A DNA stretch of 47,423 nucleotides. It comes from a virus. A program made the translations under genes and the position numbers. The notes under the pieces are model-generated. The model was not told the DNA's origin and did no database searches. It saw only the letters and a program-made list of their open reading frames with translations. Each line of letters starts with the position of its first letter. The stretch's first letter is position 1. The stretch covers positions 1-47,423 of the IMG/VR virus record IMGVR_UViG_3300045131_001230. One strand, 5' to 3'. Shown here in pieces: positions 8,132-18,625 of the stretch.

Positions 8132-8929
8132 TCACAACCATAATGCGACTTGACCAGTCGCGAAATTAACATATTCTGTACCCTCGACATAGCCACTAAC
8201 ATTAATTGAATAAGAAGCTGGGGTTCCAGACCCTTCAATCACATAGGTTCCAATTAAATCAGCGCTTTGCCAGTAAGGTTCTGTTTTCACTCCAGGGGCA
8301 GAGGATAAAATCCAATTAGTATTGTCGTACCATATGGCTTTAGTGCTCGAATAAAAACAAGTCTCATTATTGTAGGTTTGAGCTGTCTCTGTGAAAGTAA
8401 CAGTACCATCTATTAATGTTCGTAGGCCAACATATTTATTATCTGATAAACCTGAACCACTAATAGGTGTATATACGCCTATTTTAGTATTACTTTCCCA
8501 GCCTATTATCTGACCGGCAGTTACCACGATGTCGGCTGGCGGGCTATTCTTTAAAGAGCCACCAGGCACATAGGTTCCTGTTAGATCAGCCGATCCACCT
8601 GAATAAAAAGCATCTACACCCCATCTTGGATCTTCGCCAACGCCGTAGTCAACCTGCCTTTTACCGTAGCCAAGCACATTATTAATGTAACCTGTGCTAC
8701 CACTACCCCACAAGTAACTATAACCAGATATGTTTGGATAAATCGGTCTGGCAGAATAAGCGTAACTGAGAGGATACACTTCTGATCCACCATCTATTTT
8801 AACCGGCTTGCCAAGCAAAGCAGATAAGATGAATTTAGACCCATCGTACCAAACATATAGCCCGTTACTTGCGTCGTACATATAGACAGTCCAGATAGAC
8901 CAAGACGATGGTTTTAAGCGATAAAACAT
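8132..8929 (-). CDS. repeat-containing tail appendage protein
   Basis: This 265-residue, Tyr/Gly/Ser-rich protein has at least two internal repeats. SADLTGTYVPGGS (middle) and SADLIGTYVIEGS (C-terminal) align, each preceded by an IWYD or W-rich strand. Such repeats form small beta domains in fibres or adhesion proteins. It starts in a one-base stop/start overlap with the upstream gene. Receptor binding or tip decoration is inferred. Confidence 0.6.
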   Translation of the reverse strand: MFYRLKPSSWSIWTVYMYDASNGLYVWYDGSKFILSALLGKPVKIDGGSEVYPLSYAYSARPIYPNISGYSYLWGSGSTGYINNVLGYGKRQVDYGVGEDPRWGVDAFYSGGSADLTGTYVPGGSLKNSPPADIVVTAGQIIGWESNTKIGVYTPISGSGLSDNKYVGLRTLIDGTVTFTETAQTYNNETCFYSSTKAIWYDNTNWILSSAPGVKTEPYWQSADLIGTYVIEGSGTPASYSINVSGYVEGTEYVNFATGQVALWL

Positions 8930-9270
8930 TAGCCACCTCCGGTTACGGCTATAGCTGAAAGATTGACAACTACCGGAGTACCATTAGGTAAAGTGTCTGC
9001 CATTGAAAGACCGACGCATTCTAAAGTCACTTCACCCGTAGTAGCATTCCCGAGGCCGTTTTCGTACTTGTCTGCTGTATAAAAAGCACCGGATTTCCCT
9101 GTTATTAAAGCTGGATACGTCCGACTTCCACCTCCTGAGCTGACAGCCGATCCCTTGTCTTTCCAAAAGATTGGATCGCCATCGGCGTCTTTAACCCCAG
9201 TTCCCTTTCCGGCTAACTCTATTTCGACGATATCACCGATTGCGTAATCTGCATATGTTGTAGTAGGCAT
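8929..9270 (-). CDS. small beta-rich virion protein
   Basis: This 113-residue protein is rich in Gly, Thr, Val and Ala and contains short beta strands (GDIVEIELAGKG, GTPVVVNLSAI). No family is recognised. It is sandwiched between the tail hub and the appendage protein with stop/start overlaps on both sides, so it probably belongs to the tail tip. Confidence 0.6.
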   Translation of the reverse strand: MPTTTYADYAIGDIVEIELAGKGTGVKDADGDPIFWKDKGSAVSSGGGSRTYPALITGKSGAFYTADKYENGLGNATTGEVTLECVGLSMADTLPNGTPVVVNLSAIAVTGGG

Positions 9271-11711
9271 TAGTATCCAACGTCCTTCCGTGCTTTAGCT
9301 ACCTTGAGAGTAGTTGTCCCTGGTTTTAGACCAGGAGGCAACTCGTTAACTGACGACATGTTATCCCAGTTCAAAGTCTTAGAATAATCATAAGGGTCAA
9401 CTAATGTTACCGTCAGGTAATCAGTACCGATTGCCGTTACCTTACCTTTGAATACCGCACTATCCCTTGCGGTATCAATATTACTTGTATCTACTGGATT
9501 TAATTTATTGGGATCTTCATCATAGAAGAACTTGGTGGGAAGCAATTGTACAATCGGATTACGAGTCATATCATCGAATACACTATCAAGCTCAATCTCG
9601 TTATCGTAGAAAATAGACCCTGGAGTTGTTCCGACAAGTGTACCCCAATATGACCCTGGGAATAATCCTTTGTCTGTTTCTATTACCAGTCCCACCGACC
9701 AATCAGTAGGATTGTAATCAGAGCTAACCACTATACCATATTCAGCCGCGCAATAATTAAGATGCAGTTCAACCTTATCAAATGGATTGACATTGAGAGC
9801 TGTGAGGAATGTTTTGATTGAAAGCTGTTGCCAAATGTTGATGTAACGAGAGAGGTAAAATTCCATTACTCTGATTACACAATCCTTCTGATTGAAAGCA
9901 AAGAACTCATAACTCTTCTCGTTCTTTTTAAACTTATCTTTCAATGTGCTTACTCTAACAATTCTATGTTCCTCATCATTTGGGTAGTAGGATTCTCTAT
10001 ACGTTCCGATGAAATGGGTAACTACATCTGTCTCGTTAGTCGTAGTAATAGAACAGGACTTGAACTCAGTCTTGTCCATACTGACAGTATAATCAGCCTC
10101 ACCTGTTCCAGTGGGAGCGGTAGTTATATCCTTGAAATACAGGACGCCGTCCATTACGACCAGTCCGAGGCCACCTTGATATGCAAGCTCCTTCATCAGA
10201 TCGAACGATCTACGTTGGCCGAACATGGCAAAACCACACGGTAGTGTAGCTACAGCCGTTTCTGCTATAGCGAGACTTGCTGCATCTACCGTTAGGTCAG
10301 TGCAATAGTTTTCAGCCAACCAAGCAATAACGGTTGCAATGTTGTCACTACCTGACCAAGAGGTAAGGTCGACATACACGTCGTTAGAGTCGAAGCCACC
10401 TTTGGCAGCAAGATTCTTATCGAACGTAATACTGGTCGGGCCGGTTAAAGTCGTAGTATACCAACTGGTCGGAATCTTAGTCAGCTTACCATTTTTAACA
10501 CCGTAGACTGCTATTATTGCTTGGCTAGCTCCTTGGTTGACGTACCAAGTGTTTGCACCACTATAAGCTATCACTTCTGAACCAGTAGGAATATCCCATC
10601 GTGACGGATAATCATAGGTAGGAGCAGGACTCCAAGCAAAATCCATCTTACCTTTAATCTCCAGTATGCTACTATCTTTCTTCCAACCAAGGAGAACAGG
10701 ACGACCAAATCTATCAAGTGGTGGTCTTTCAAGCTGTAGTTTTGTTCCTTCTATTCCGTTAATGCCCATAGCAGAAGTGACAACCTCGGTTGTTTTAATA
10801 CCATCAGCATCATTCTCTGTTGTGGGACTCCATGAGTCGTCCGAGTTGACCCTGTACCAGTATTCGGTTTGATATTGGATTCGAGCCATCTTGCCTCGTA
10901 CATCGTACGCTTCCTCACTCACCCACATAATACTAGGATTGATATATTCCTGAGTGTCTGTATCATCCCGAGCATTAATAGTAAGCCCACCTGTTCTGAA
11001 GGCACAATTGAATCCACCAGTGACCAGCACGAAGTGAGTGTGGTCTAAAGCATCGCTAAACTGACCATCAAATAATGTTCCATCAACCATTAAGATTAAA
11101 CGATCTGAACCGAACACTTCCAAACCGTTCTTGATATAGAGGTCACCGGAAGCATAACTTATCTTACCAGACTGACTATTAATGCAATACTGGCTGATAG
11201 GCTTTAAGAGCTTGCTTATTTTCTTGCAACCACCAGCACTATTAACAGCAGGGATTCCAAGAACATCACCAAAGGCGAAAGGAATAAACTCTTGCTCACA
11301 GTCGTCCACAGGGTCATTATCATTGAGCATAGTATCCTGAGCACCATTCTCGATAGTGAACTGGATTGTACGATCTGATTCTTGCCAAACAATCGGAGTG
11401 GTGACTTTTCCAGAGAACAAAACGTCCTGGGTCGTACTGTCATCAAACTCTTGGATTATCTCTACTGGCAGGTCTAGAAGCGTTCCACTATCCATTAACG
11501 TCTTCATTGCTCCATCGTGGTCAGAAAGCGTCACATCCATACTGACAGCATAATCGAGACCGCCTTGATTGGACTGAGAGAAATTACTAATCGATAAGAA
11601 ACGGGGTTGGTTCCCAATACTGGAGTAATTGGTTGCTCCAAGCGTGATAGATAGGAATGGCTGGACGTCATAGAACTGGGTCAGCTTTGCTAAGTTATTA
11701 AACGGAATCAT
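9270..11711 (-). CDS. tail tip / baseplate hub protein
   Basis: The 813-residue protein follows the tape measure and two small distal-tail genes, the usual place of the central tip or hub (gpJ/Tal-like) protein. The N-terminus has a beta-rich domain with DVTLSDHDGAMKTLM and VLFSGKV, typical of hub proteins. A middle section with FDLMKELAYQGGLGLVVMDGVLYF resembles the hub domain that reads 'element describing a local frame'. It should close the tail tube and hold the receptor-binding parts. The exact family is not certain. Confidence 0.7.
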   Translation of the reverse strand: MIPFNNLAKLTQFYDVQPFLSITLGATNYSSIGNQPRFLSISNFSQSNQGGLDYAVSMDVTLSDHDGAMKTLMDSGTLLDLPVEIIQEFDDSTTQDVLFSGKVTTPIVWQESDRTIQFTIENGAQDTMLNDNDPVDDCEQEFIPFAFGDVLGIPAVNSAGGCKKISKLLKPISQYCINSQSGKISYASGDLYIKNGLEVFGSDRLILMVDGTLFDGQFSDALDHTHFVLVTGGFNCAFRTGGLTINARDDTDTQEYINPSIMWVSEEAYDVRGKMARIQYQTEYWYRVNSDDSWSPTTENDADGIKTTEVVTSAMGINGIEGTKLQLERPPLDRFGRPVLLGWKKDSSILEIKGKMDFAWSPAPTYDYPSRWDIPTGSEVIAYSGANTWYVNQGASQAIIAVYGVKNGKLTKIPTSWYTTTLTGPTSITFDKNLAAKGGFDSNDVYVDLTSWSGSDNIATVIAWLAENYCTDLTVDAASLAIAETAVATLPCGFAMFGQRRSFDLMKELAYQGGLGLVVMDGVLYFKDITTAPTGTGEADYTVSMDKTEFKSCSITTTNETDVVTHFIGTYRESYYPNDEEHRIVRVSTLKDKFKKNEKSYEFFAFNQKDCVIRVMEFYLSRYINIWQQLSIKTFLTALNVNPFDKVELHLNYCAAEYGIVVSSDYNPTDWSVGLVIETDKGLFPGSYWGTLVGTTPGSIFYDNEIELDSVFDDMTRNPIVQLLPTKFFYDEDPNKLNPVDTSNIDTARDSAVFKGKVTAIGTDYLTVTLVDPYDYSKTLNWDNMSSVNELPPGLKPGTTTLKVAKARKDVGY

Positions 11712-12088
11712 GATTGCACCACCTCCAAATTAATTTCAAAACTAACCCAGTCATCTACAGTTGGAACACACTTCTGTCCTGAGATAGCCTTCCCATGGCC
11801 AGCATTATCGAGACTGAACTCGATTGACTGATCTTGCATCCTTACCGAATGACTAACGCCATTGTAGTCGATGTAAGTAAAAGGGTCATCAGTATTCAAG
11901 AATGCTTCCATCAGAATTGCTTGACTATAGGGCATGTTCTTGAAAGCAAGATGAAATACTATTTGCTCACGAAGCCTCATCGAGTAGATGTGGCCAGAGT
12001 AGGCACGTCTGACACTTTGTTTAGTGTCGAGGGTTATAGTGTCCATTAACTCTGGATTCTTAAAATCGTATCCACCAATCTTTATCAT
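11708..12088 (-). CDS. distal tail component
   Basis: This 126-residue protein between tape measure and hub has beta-rich sequence and a motif pair DDPFTYIDYNG and SFEINLEVVQS, typical of small distal-tail proteins that read like tube-domain relatives. It overlaps its neighbours by 4 bases each. The assignment rests on position and general character. Confidence 0.6.
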   Translation of the reverse strand: MIKIGGYDFKNPELMDTITLDTKQSVRRAYSGHIYSMRLREQIVFHLAFKNMPYSQAILMEAFLNTDDPFTYIDYNGVSHSVRMQDQSIEFSLDNAGHGKAISGQKCVPTVDDWVSFEINLEVVQS

Positions 12089-12477
12089 GACAGTATCATC
12101 TCCACTTCAAATGTGAAACCCCAGTTTGTCGTACATTTTTTAGCAGTTTGACCTTCAGTATATGTCCCATCTCTTTTGATTTCGAAAACAAATGGCCCGA
12201 CTATGACTCCATCGTACTCAATATTATCGTGAGTTGTAATGTGACATTGAAGGCCATTAACATCCCTAATGAATACCAAGAACTCGTCATATTGATCCAT
12301 TGTTTCGAAAGAATAAGATAGGCTGATGAATGCTCCAGTCTCTGAATTCTGAGCGAAAGTATTGTACCCGTTGATAGTCTTATTGACAATCAAATGATGG
12401 TCGTGCTTCCGCTTGTCACCAAAGACTGGATTATGAAGGTCAATCGTAGCTGACGTCCCACATGTTATGCTGATCAT
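12085..12477 (-). CDS. distal tail component
   Basis: This 130-residue beta-rich protein comes directly after the tape measure gene (ATGA overlap). Its ending, WGFTFEVEMILS, is similar in style to the neighbour's WVSFEINLEVV, so the two may be paralogous tail-tip rings. The function is inferred from gene order. Confidence 0.6.
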   Translation of the reverse strand: MISITCGTSATIDLHNPVFGDKRKHDHHLIVNKTINGYNTFAQNSETGAFISLSYSFETMDQYDEFLVFIRDVNGLQCHITTHDNIEYDGVIVGPFVFEIKRDGTYTEGQTAKKCTTNWGFTFEVEMILS

Positions 12478-15400
12478 TTGGCCACCATCAGGCTATTACG
12501 CCCTTTCTTACTATCATCAACCATGAATGGTACAATCTCTTTAGCGAGCTGACGACCACTAATGTGTAAGTTCGCTTCAAGATTACCGTTGAGATTGATG
12601 GCAGGATTGTTAGATCCACTTCTTGCTGATTGTTGTTTCAGTCCAGCATAATCAGGTCTTGTAAGCGACAGGTCATTCTTTGTAGCATAGATGTTGTCAT
12701 CCTGACTTGTTCTGATGACCTTACCATTCTTTAAGATTACACCATCGTTAATGCTCTCACCCATCGTAGCTAACAACTGCTTCATACGATAGATGATATC
12801 ACTATCAAGTGTCTTTAATTTTACCGCTTCTTTAATTTCTTCGATTGAAAAATCTTGACCTAAGATATTGAATCTATCTTTTACAGGAGCAGTAGGACGT
12901 AATTCACCTCTTGGGCCTTTAGTGTAGTTTGGCTTTTGAATATTCTTCAGGATGATTTGCTTACCGTCCTTACTATAGCCAACTGTCCCAACTTGTCCAG
13001 CAGCATAGCCTGGTTGCCATTCTGTCATACCTGATGGTAGAGTCGTCTTACTACTATCTATGACTGTTCCCCATTTGTCACCTAGAAGATTAGCTGAATA
13101 TTTAGCCTGCCAAACATTAAACTTTGCATTGTATGCAGCTTTAGCGGCGTTACTAGCCTCAGTTGAAGGATCGAGTCCTCCCCACACTCCAGACGTTATG
13201 CCACGAGCGTTAATAGGTTTTGATCTGACATTCCTAGCTTGGTCAGCTTGATCGATATAGTAATTTGCTACTGTTGAATCAATTTCTCCACCTCTACCAG
13301 ATTGGGCCTGTCTTTGATTCCAGAAATACTTACTAAGAGCAGTATTACTTTTACCCATACGAGCCGAAGGCTTCTCACTTGTGGCATTAGCAATAGCATC
13401 CCACTCTCGCATGTTTTCTCTAGATTTTGTAATCAATTCAGTTTTTTGTTTGACTTTTCCTTTTTCCATTCCAGTAGGAAGTGGAAGCATAGTGTACCCA
13501 GTTGCCTCCACTTTTCCCCCTACATGAAATCCATCTTTAAAGTAGTTCAGACCATTTTTAGAGAGAATGTTTTGTAATGTGCCAACAGGAACAGCATAAT
13601 TTTTCCCACGATTATATGCTTGCTCCCTATTCAATCCAAGCATTCTTAATACAGCTAGAGGAAGTTCTTTTAGATTATAACAGGTTCCATTTGTTTTCAT
13701 AAAAACATCATCAAACTTGCTCTTGCCAGACGGCTTCAGATACTGGCTAATCATCTTACCAAAGGCAGTATAGTTTCTGAAAGCCAGCACATTGTCATCA
13801 TCAGCTATTCTCGTAACCTTACCGTTCTTTGAGATGTAGCCATCATTCATTGACGCGGCTGCAGCTTGAACAACAGGATTATCTAACGGTTTCTCCTGGA
13901 ACTTTCTGTTAAGTTCTTTGATTTCAAGATTTAATGAATCTAAGGATTTTGTTAAATCTTCTCCAGTTTTGTTAGCCTTACGAAACTCAACAGCCGCATC
14001 GACAATTTTAGTAATCTGTTTGTCTGGCCCTCTATCGCCACCCATGGCGGTGGCAAGATTTCTAGCCGCTTCCAATGCAACCGTATTGTTAGGACTCGTC
14101 ATTATCTGACCGAGTACTTTCTTGAATCCTTCTTCATCAATCTGGAATAGTTTAGTGTTCTTAGGAACCTTACTAATGATTCCAGTCTGAGCCAAAGAAT
14201 CAATCATCCTTGGATCGAATTGCTCGTAGTTGTACCCCTTGGCAAATTCATCTCTGATGGTCTTCTCCAAGTAAGACATATACTTTCTATCTTTTTCCTG
14301 AGGCATCAACTTAGTGAACGTCTCAGGTTTGAACTCACCTAACAAACTATCTACGTTTTTAGATGCTTCAATCTTCCTATTCTCAACATCAGGAACACGA
14401 CCAGCTGTATCTTGAAGCTGTCTAGTCATCTCATTATATGCGGTTTGATAAGAAGTCTTAGCACTACTGATTTTGTTATTTTCTTTTTGAAGACCAATGA
14501 TCTCATCATACTTCGTTAGTTGCTTACCGAAGTCATCAGTTAAGGTCTTTGAGAAACTCTCAAACTTAGTGTTCTCGAAGATAGCTTTAGAGAGATTGAC
14601 ATTGTTATCAAATAACTCTTGACCAAACTTCTCTGGGTCGAAACCAGCTTGCACAATCGCTTTTACATCAAACTTGCCAAGTCCAGTCAATTCAGCTTGA
14701 ACATCTTTTTGGATTCGTTCAATCTCTTTTTTGATTTCGAGAGCAGGAGGAGCTTCCTTACTGCCAGTCTTTTTAATAAGAGCGGCATACTCTGCACGCT
14801 TAGCAGTGAGATTATCCATGCTCTTAGTGACTTTATCGATACTGTCTTGTTGCGCATTGGCTTGGTCGACTTGAGTCTGTTTGTATGCCGCTTCAAGAGT
14901 TAGTTGACGTTCTAATAGTCCACGTCTTTCAGCATAGACCTCATTAAGAGTCCAACCGTAAGAGTTCATCTTGTCAGCAAGAGCTAACGCTTCTTGAGTA
15001 TATCTACGTCCACGTTCAACATCACCCTCAGCATATGCTTTATCAGCCGATTGGCTAGTCATACGGCGATACTGTGTAAGCAAAGCATACTGTTTAAAGA
15101 AATCTTGTGTTTCTTTGGGCTGTCTATTGGCAACTAAATTACCGTTCTGCATTTTCTGATATAGTGCAAGTGACTGACGAGCCTTATTCCATTTCTCATC
15201 AACCTTACCGATATTATCAATCATGTCGAGAATTTTAGAGCGTTGTTCTTCACCAGACAGAATCTTAGTTGTCTCAGATTCAGACTTCTTGATATTGTCA
15301 ACGTATTTATCCATTGCTTTTCTAAGCAAGTTGATACGTTGCTCAAGTCCTTTGATTACATAATCTAATGGCTTGATTAAAGCTGCATCAAGTTTAGTTT

Positions 15401-17981
15401 TAATGGCATCAAGACCTGTCAGATTCGCTTTGTCCATATCAGCAAAGGTAGTTAATATGGCTTTCTTTTCCTCTTCAAGATTCTTATTCCGTGCCTGATT
15501 TTCAATGTCAAAAGCTCTCATTCTCTTGATAGAATTATTGATGGCTTCTGTTGAATAAACATTTTCAACTAAGACTAACTCGTTGATTTTGTCAATCTGT
15601 TCTTCTAGCACCTTGCTGACTATTCTAGCCACGACTTCAATAGCAATAAAAGCTGCAACCGTTCTTCCAACAGCAGCAAGTCTTGAACCGGCTATAGCAG
15701 CACGTTCCTGAGCAACAGCGAGATTGTTAGCAACAACTGACAGTTCTGTTTGAGCTATAATTTGACGTTGGATTTGAGCAATCGTTATATTGCCAGCTAA
15801 TTGTTGCTGTTCAATAAGAGCTAAGTCACGCGATAATGCAATCTGACGTGTTTCTAATGCCGCAGTATGTCTGCCAGTTGCATTCGTTAGTAAGTTTGTG
15901 GAGAGTTCCCAACCACTATTGGCTAACTTAATCGAGAGAATCAACTTGGCAATACTATATAAGCCTTCAGCAGCAGTCTTGATGACATTTTCTATTCCGC
16001 CCCAGTTCTTGATAAACTTAATTGAGAACTCTGTTATAGGAGTTCCCAAGTCATTCGTTATCATGTTCTTGAAGCGATTTAGCTCCATCTCTAACATCTT
16101 ACCAGGGCTTTCAAACGATGTTTGAACAGCCTTAAAGTATGTTTCGAGCGGAGTCTCACCATTCTTATTTAATCCGTTGAATTCTTCCCATGTAGTGTTA
16201 AACGCCTTCATGTCATCACGGGTCAAGTTCATGATACCACGGATAGCGCGGATATCATTAAACAGTTTTGAACCGTAGGCCAAACCATGCTCTTTGATTG
16301 TAGCATTTAAGGCTTGTAATGTGCCTGACCATCCTTTAGCGGCAACAACATCTTGTCCAGTTTCGAATCCCCACTCATGATATAGTTTGGTCATCTCCTT
16401 AGTAGGTTTAAGGAGTTTGTTCATGATGTTCAAGATTTCTGTCGAGGCAACGTTAAACTTGATACCAGAGATTGTACCAGTAGCGATTGAAGCATTCAAA
16501 TCTTGATATGATAGTCCAAGTCTTGAAGCCATAGGAGCGATACGACCGTATGTATCAGCCATTTCAGCAGCTTTGACACGACCAAGATCAATCGTCTTAA
16601 AGAGTGAAGCAGATACACTTGTAGCTTCAGTTGCTTTGAGAGAGAAAGCATTGAGAACAGAAGACAGTAAGTCCATCGACTGTTGAGCAGTTGAACCAGT
16701 TGTGGCGGCAAACTGCAAAGACTTAGACATAAAGTTAATGGCTTCAGCACCATCAGCAACCTGATTACTGATAGTCTCATAGACGCCAGCACTGACGTCT
16801 TTCATTGCAATACCGAATTCATCACTTAATTTTCTAATGGAACTTGTCCATGTTCCGAAATTAAGAGACTTGTCACCAATGGTGCGAACCAGTGAGATAG
16901 ATTTCTGAATCTCTATACTAGATAAAACACTCTGTCTTGCCGCATTAATGAATGAATAACTAACACTATTAAGTACGCGTGTGCTTACATAACGTGACCA
17001 GAAGTCCCAAGATAATGCCCAAAATTGAGCAGACTGTTGTTGGCGTCTTGAGAAAGCAAGAGCATGAGTATTCGCTTGAGCAAATGACCGTTGCATCTGG
17101 CTTAGTTGTGCATCATTAAGTCCGAGAGCAATACCAGCTTGTAGATTTCCACCAGCAAGAGACATAGCTTGCGTACGTTGAGTAGCTATACGTTGCCGTT
17201 CGGCCGCTGCTGCTTCTCTAGCGATTTGACCTTGTGCTCTGTTAGCCATCTGAGCAAGACGCATAGCATCATTAGCTGCCTCTCTACGAGCAGCAGTAAT
17301 TAGACGTTGATTTGCCGCTTCATCTAAAGCTGCACGTCTTGAGACTGCGGCTGATTGACGAGCGTTGGCATCTTCCATTCCCCTACGGGCTTCAGCAGTA
17401 GCAATAAAACTTTTAAGAATCTGGACGTTTGTTTTTTGTCCAGCTTCTGCCATCTTATTCTGATTCTTTATGTACTGCTCACGCTGTTGATTGTACAGTC
17501 TTTGTGTTTCTTCAACAGCTCTTATTTCAGCCATAAGTTCTTGACGTTTGGCTTTTTCAGTAGAAGCCGTCATCGCCAACAGATTCTTCAATCTCTGAAC
17601 ATTTGCAGCTTGATCTAACTGGCTCATCCTCTTTTGGTCAGCTTCATGCTGAGCCATTATCCTAGCAAATGCCGCATCATTTTCTTTTTTGATTTGATTA
17701 GGTGAACGTCCGAGATCGAAGATAGTTTTAGATTTAGTTGCATTAGGTACACGGAACATCTGACCATTACTCTTGGTCATTTCCGTGTACATTCTCTTAC
17801 CTGCCGCTGTCACAGCATTCATTTTGTAGACTACGGTGTCCAACTCTGAACTGTACTCAGCAGACATGGACGAGAGGTGTGAAAGAGCATCTCCGTTACG
17901 AGCAAGAACTCTATTCAGGCGATCGATTGCGGCTTCGACGTCATTTGACTCAATTGAGTAATTGATGACATTATCAGACAT
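12474..17981 (-). CDS. tape measure protein (TP901 family)
   Basis: At 1835 residues this is the longest protein. The N-terminal half is Ala/Gln/Arg-rich coiled coil. Residues around 350-600 carry the TP901 core (LLSSVLNAFSLKATEA, DTYGRIAPMASRLGLS, GISG-like turns, then LNATIKEHG). Hydrophobic helices near 740-770 follow. Two copies of an NDG-x-I-x-KNGKV-x-R-x4-DN motif occur near the C-terminus (coding 13775-13858 and 12682-12755). At the usual 0.15 nm per residue the tail would be about 275 nm. It starts with a TAATG overlap. Confidence 0.95.
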   Translation of the reverse strand: MSDNVINYSIESNDVEAAIDRLNRVLARNGDALSHLSSMSAEYSSELDTVVYKMNAVTAAGKRMYTEMTKSNGQMFRVPNATKSKTIFDLGRSPNQIKKENDAAFARIMAQHEADQKRMSQLDQAANVQRLKNLLAMTASTEKAKRQELMAEIRAVEETQRLYNQQREQYIKNQNKMAEAGQKTNVQILKSFIATAEARRGMEDANARQSAAVSRRAALDEAANQRLITAARREAANDAMRLAQMANRAQGQIAREAAAAERQRIATQRTQAMSLAGGNLQAGIALGLNDAQLSQMQRSFAQANTHALAFSRRQQQSAQFWALSWDFWSRYVSTRVLNSVSYSFINAARQSVLSSIEIQKSISLVRTIGDKSLNFGTWTSSIRKLSDEFGIAMKDVSAGVYETISNQVADGAEAINFMSKSLQFAATTGSTAQQSMDLLSSVLNAFSLKATEATSVSASLFKTIDLGRVKAAEMADTYGRIAPMASRLGLSYQDLNASIATGTISGIKFNVASTEILNIMNKLLKPTKEMTKLYHEWGFETGQDVVAAKGWSGTLQALNATIKEHGLAYGSKLFNDIRAIRGIMNLTRDDMKAFNTTWEEFNGLNKNGETPLETYFKAVQTSFESPGKMLEMELNRFKNMITNDLGTPITEFSIKFIKNWGGIENVIKTAAEGLYSIAKLILSIKLANSGWELSTNLLTNATGRHTAALETRQIALSRDLALIEQQQLAGNITIAQIQRQIIAQTELSVVANNLAVAQERAAIAGSRLAAVGRTVAAFIAIEVVARIVSKVLEEQIDKINELVLVENVYSTEAINNSIKRMRAFDIENQARNKNLEEEKKAILTTFADMDKANLTGLDAIKTKLDAALIKPLDYVIKGLEQRINLLRKAMDKYVDNIKKSESETTKILSGEEQRSKILDMIDNIGKVDEKWNKARQSLALYQKMQNGNLVANRQPKETQDFFKQYALLTQYRRMTSQSADKAYAEGDVERGRRYTQEALALADKMNSYGWTLNEVYAERRGLLERQLTLEAAYKQTQVDQANAQQDSIDKVTKSMDNLTAKRAEYAALIKKTGSKEAPPALEIKKEIERIQKDVQAELTGLGKFDVKAIVQAGFDPEKFGQELFDNNVNLSKAIFENTKFESFSKTLTDDFGKQLTKYDEIIGLQKENNKISSAKTSYQTAYNEMTRQLQDTAGRVPDVENRKIEASKNVDSLLGEFKPETFTKLMPQEKDRKYMSYLEKTIRDEFAKGYNYEQFDPRMIDSLAQTGIISKVPKNTKLFQIDEEGFKKVLGQIMTSPNNTVALEAARNLATAMGGDRGPDKQITKIVDAAVEFRKANKTGEDLTKSLDSLNLEIKELNRKFQEKPLDNPVVQAAAASMNDGYISKNGKVTRIADDDNVLAFRNYTAFGKMISQYLKPSGKSKFDDVFMKTNGTCYNLKELPLAVLRMLGLNREQAYNRGKNYAVPVGTLQNILSKNGLNYFKDGFHVGGKVEATGYTMLPLPTGMEKGKVKQKTELITKSRENMREWDAIANATSEKPSARMGKSNTALSKYFWNQRQAQSGRGGEIDSTVANYYIDQADQARNVRSKPINARGITSGVWGGLDPSTEASNAAKAAYNAKFNVWQAKYSANLLGDKWGTVIDSSKTTLPSGMTEWQPGYAAGQVGTVGYSKDGKQIILKNIQKPNYTKGPRGELRPTAPVKDRFNILGQDFSIEEIKEAVKLKTLDSDIIYRMKQLLATMGESINDGVILKNGKVIRTSQDDNIYATKNDLSLTRPDYAGLKQQSARSGSNNPAINLNGNLEANLHISGRQLAKEIVPFMVDDSKKGRNSLMVAK

Positions 17982-18625
17982 TAGAGTGAAACCTTTCTAT
18001 TGGACTGTGTCCCTTGTATGTGTGAGAACCTACCGCCGGAGATACGAACGTATTCCATAAAGTCTGTAAATTTCGGAATCTTTTTAAATGATTGTGCAAT
18101 CGAGTTTTGAAACGATTCTTTGCCGAATTCCAGAGAATGCCAAAGTGCAAAATCATTATACGTAAAATGTCTGACACCACTGTCAAACGTAAATGTGAAC
18201 TTCGAGGTTTTTGTTAGGTCTTTTGTTATCGTGTAACGGGACAAAGCAGCACCACTTTCTTCAACTTTTGGAATCCAACCCCTTGCAGTTCGGTTAGACT
18301 CTTTATCAAATGAATAAACAGGTGTACCTTGTAGATTACGTTGGTCAGGATAGATATAGTACTTCTTGTTATACTCAGTCGGACTAATAGAAACAGAAGT
18401 ACCGAAGAACGATAGGGCTGATTCTGAACCTTGCCAAGATTGAACCTCCGCCATGAGCGATCCTCTAGCCATTCCAGTACGTACAGGCACGTTAGTAGCT
18501 GTAGACTGGATGAATGCACGACCTGCTTTTTGAATGGCTTCAAGTACGAAGTCTTCGTATGCTTGAAGCCATTCTTTTTTCTTTATCTTGATTCCAACTT
18601 TAGCAGTAATCGTAAATCTTGGCAT
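17981..18625 (-). CDS. HK97 gp10-like neck/tail protein
   Basis: This 214-residue protein carries AFIQSTATNVPVRTGMARGSL, the P..TG.LR.S signature of HK97 gp10-type proteins, which sit at the head-tail joint. Its place between the chaperone pair and the tape measure is unusual; gp10 homologs normally precede the tail tube gene. The start ATG shares one base with the stop of the frameshifted gpGT reading frame, so its translation is coupled to frameshifting ribosomes. Confidence 0.7.
   Translation of the reverse strand: MPRFTITAKVGIKIKKKEWLQAYEDFVLEAIQKAGRAFIQSTATNVPVRTGMARGSLMAEVQSWQGSESALSFFGTSVSISPTEYNKKYYIYPDQRNLQGTPVYSFDKESNRTARGWIPKVEESGAALSRYTITKDLTKTSKFTFTFDSGVRHFTYNDFALWHSLEFGKESFQNSIAQSFKKIPKFTDFMEYVRISGGRFSHIQGTQSNRKVSL

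Noticed and set aside
13927-13941. AGATT-N5-AATCT and four other five-base-spaced dyads (14711, 31403, 39347, 45313)
   Set aside because: Not counted in the 48 because the spacing differs; some may still be variant sites.
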